From JAWXUK01 sp044432725 (GTDB lineage: Bacteria > Bacillota > Clostridia > Oscillospirales > Oscillospiraceae): a DNA stretch of 5,614 nucleotides. Under the pieces are notes generated by a model that saw only the letters and a list, made by a program, of their open reading frames with translations, did no database searches and had not been told where the DNA came from. Made by a program: the position numbers and the translations under genes. Shown here piece by piece: positions 5,523-5,614 of this stretch (its first letter is position 1; each line of letters starts with the position of its first letter). The stretch spans positions 1 to 5,614 of the forward strand of contig JAWXUL010000080.1 of assembly GCA_044432725.1 (NCBI GenBank). The letters run 5' to 3'.

Positions 5523-5546
5523 AAAAAACCACTCCGAAAAGTGGTT
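5523..5546 (-). terminator. Rho-independent terminator of a gene off the right edge
   Basis: Arms AACCACT (5527-5533) and AGTGGTT (5540-5546) enclose the loop CCGAAA, and on the minus strand the stem is followed by six T residues (complement of 5523-5528). It would end a transcript that enters from the right. Possible last codons of that gene are seen in two frames, with stops at 5570-5572 and 5593-5595, but too little is in the window to choose. It also isolates P2 and P1 from that upstream transcription. Confidence 0.8.
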
Positions 5547-5614
5547 GATTCCAAGCAATCTGTTGTCATTTACATATTTTTTGATGTTCCTATTAAGTTC
5601 GGTCTACTGATATT

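Noticed and set aside
5373..5558. A 61-codon minus-strand open frame with a hydrophobic N-terminus
   Set aside because: It starts upstream of the terminator hairpin and its first part is the translation of that hairpin and U-tract. It lacks a ribosome binding site and a recognisable motif.
5570..5614. Last 14 codons of a minus-strand gene entering from the right (ending G-T-S-K-N-M, stop)
   Set aside because: The downstream terminator makes a gene end here likely, but another frame stops at 5593-5595 and the fragment is too short to choose a frame or name a product.

Overview
The window looks like a piece of a low-GC Gram-positive (Bacillota) chromosome or integrated element. The grounds are the strong AGGAGG-type ribosome binding sites, the near-consensus TTGACA/TATAGT promoters, the U-tract terminators, and the gene families present: a YtrA-type GntR regulator, a BcrA-like ABC ATPase, ABC-2 permeases and a DUF4097 protein. 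The genus cannot be fixed from sequence alone; Clostridia or related gut Firmicutes are the best guess.

Layout. The left edge (2-409, + strand) carries the C-terminal end of an unrecognised hydrophilic protein with a very basic tail. A hairpin terminator at 419-446 separates it from a convergent seven-gene unit that fills most of the window on the - strand. In order of transcription the unit runs: GntR/YtrA regulator (4950-4570, TTG start), ABC ATPase (4566-3703), two paralogous six-helix permeases (3701-3048 and 3038-2376), a GPP34 (GOLPH3/Vps74-like) protein (2335-1694), a 98-residue membrane protein (1593-1297) and a membrane-anchored DUF4097 protein (1284-451). The first four genes are 1-9 bases apart, with ribosome binding sites next to or overlapping the upstream stop codon. 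No terminator is seen between any of the seven genes.

Upstream of the regulator, a 58-bp block containing a full promoter and an operator-like inverted repeat occurs twice (4982-5039 and 5120-5177). The copies match at 50 of 58 positions and lie exactly 138 bp apart. Beyond it, 5178-5522 has no credible gene. A second minus-strand terminator at 5523-5546 marks the end of a gene that lies mostly off the right edge.

How it may work (inference). The regulator probably represses its own operon by binding the repeated operators, and an envelope or drug-type signal would release it. The ATPase would pair with the two permeases as one exporter. The DUF4097 protein and the small DUF1700-like membrane protein form the pair often found in envelope-stress loci. 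The unusual passenger is the GPP34 protein: in eukaryotes this fold is a phosphoinositide-binding adaptor for Golgi membrane enzymes, but its bacterial role is not established. The operon is the most interesting object in the window.
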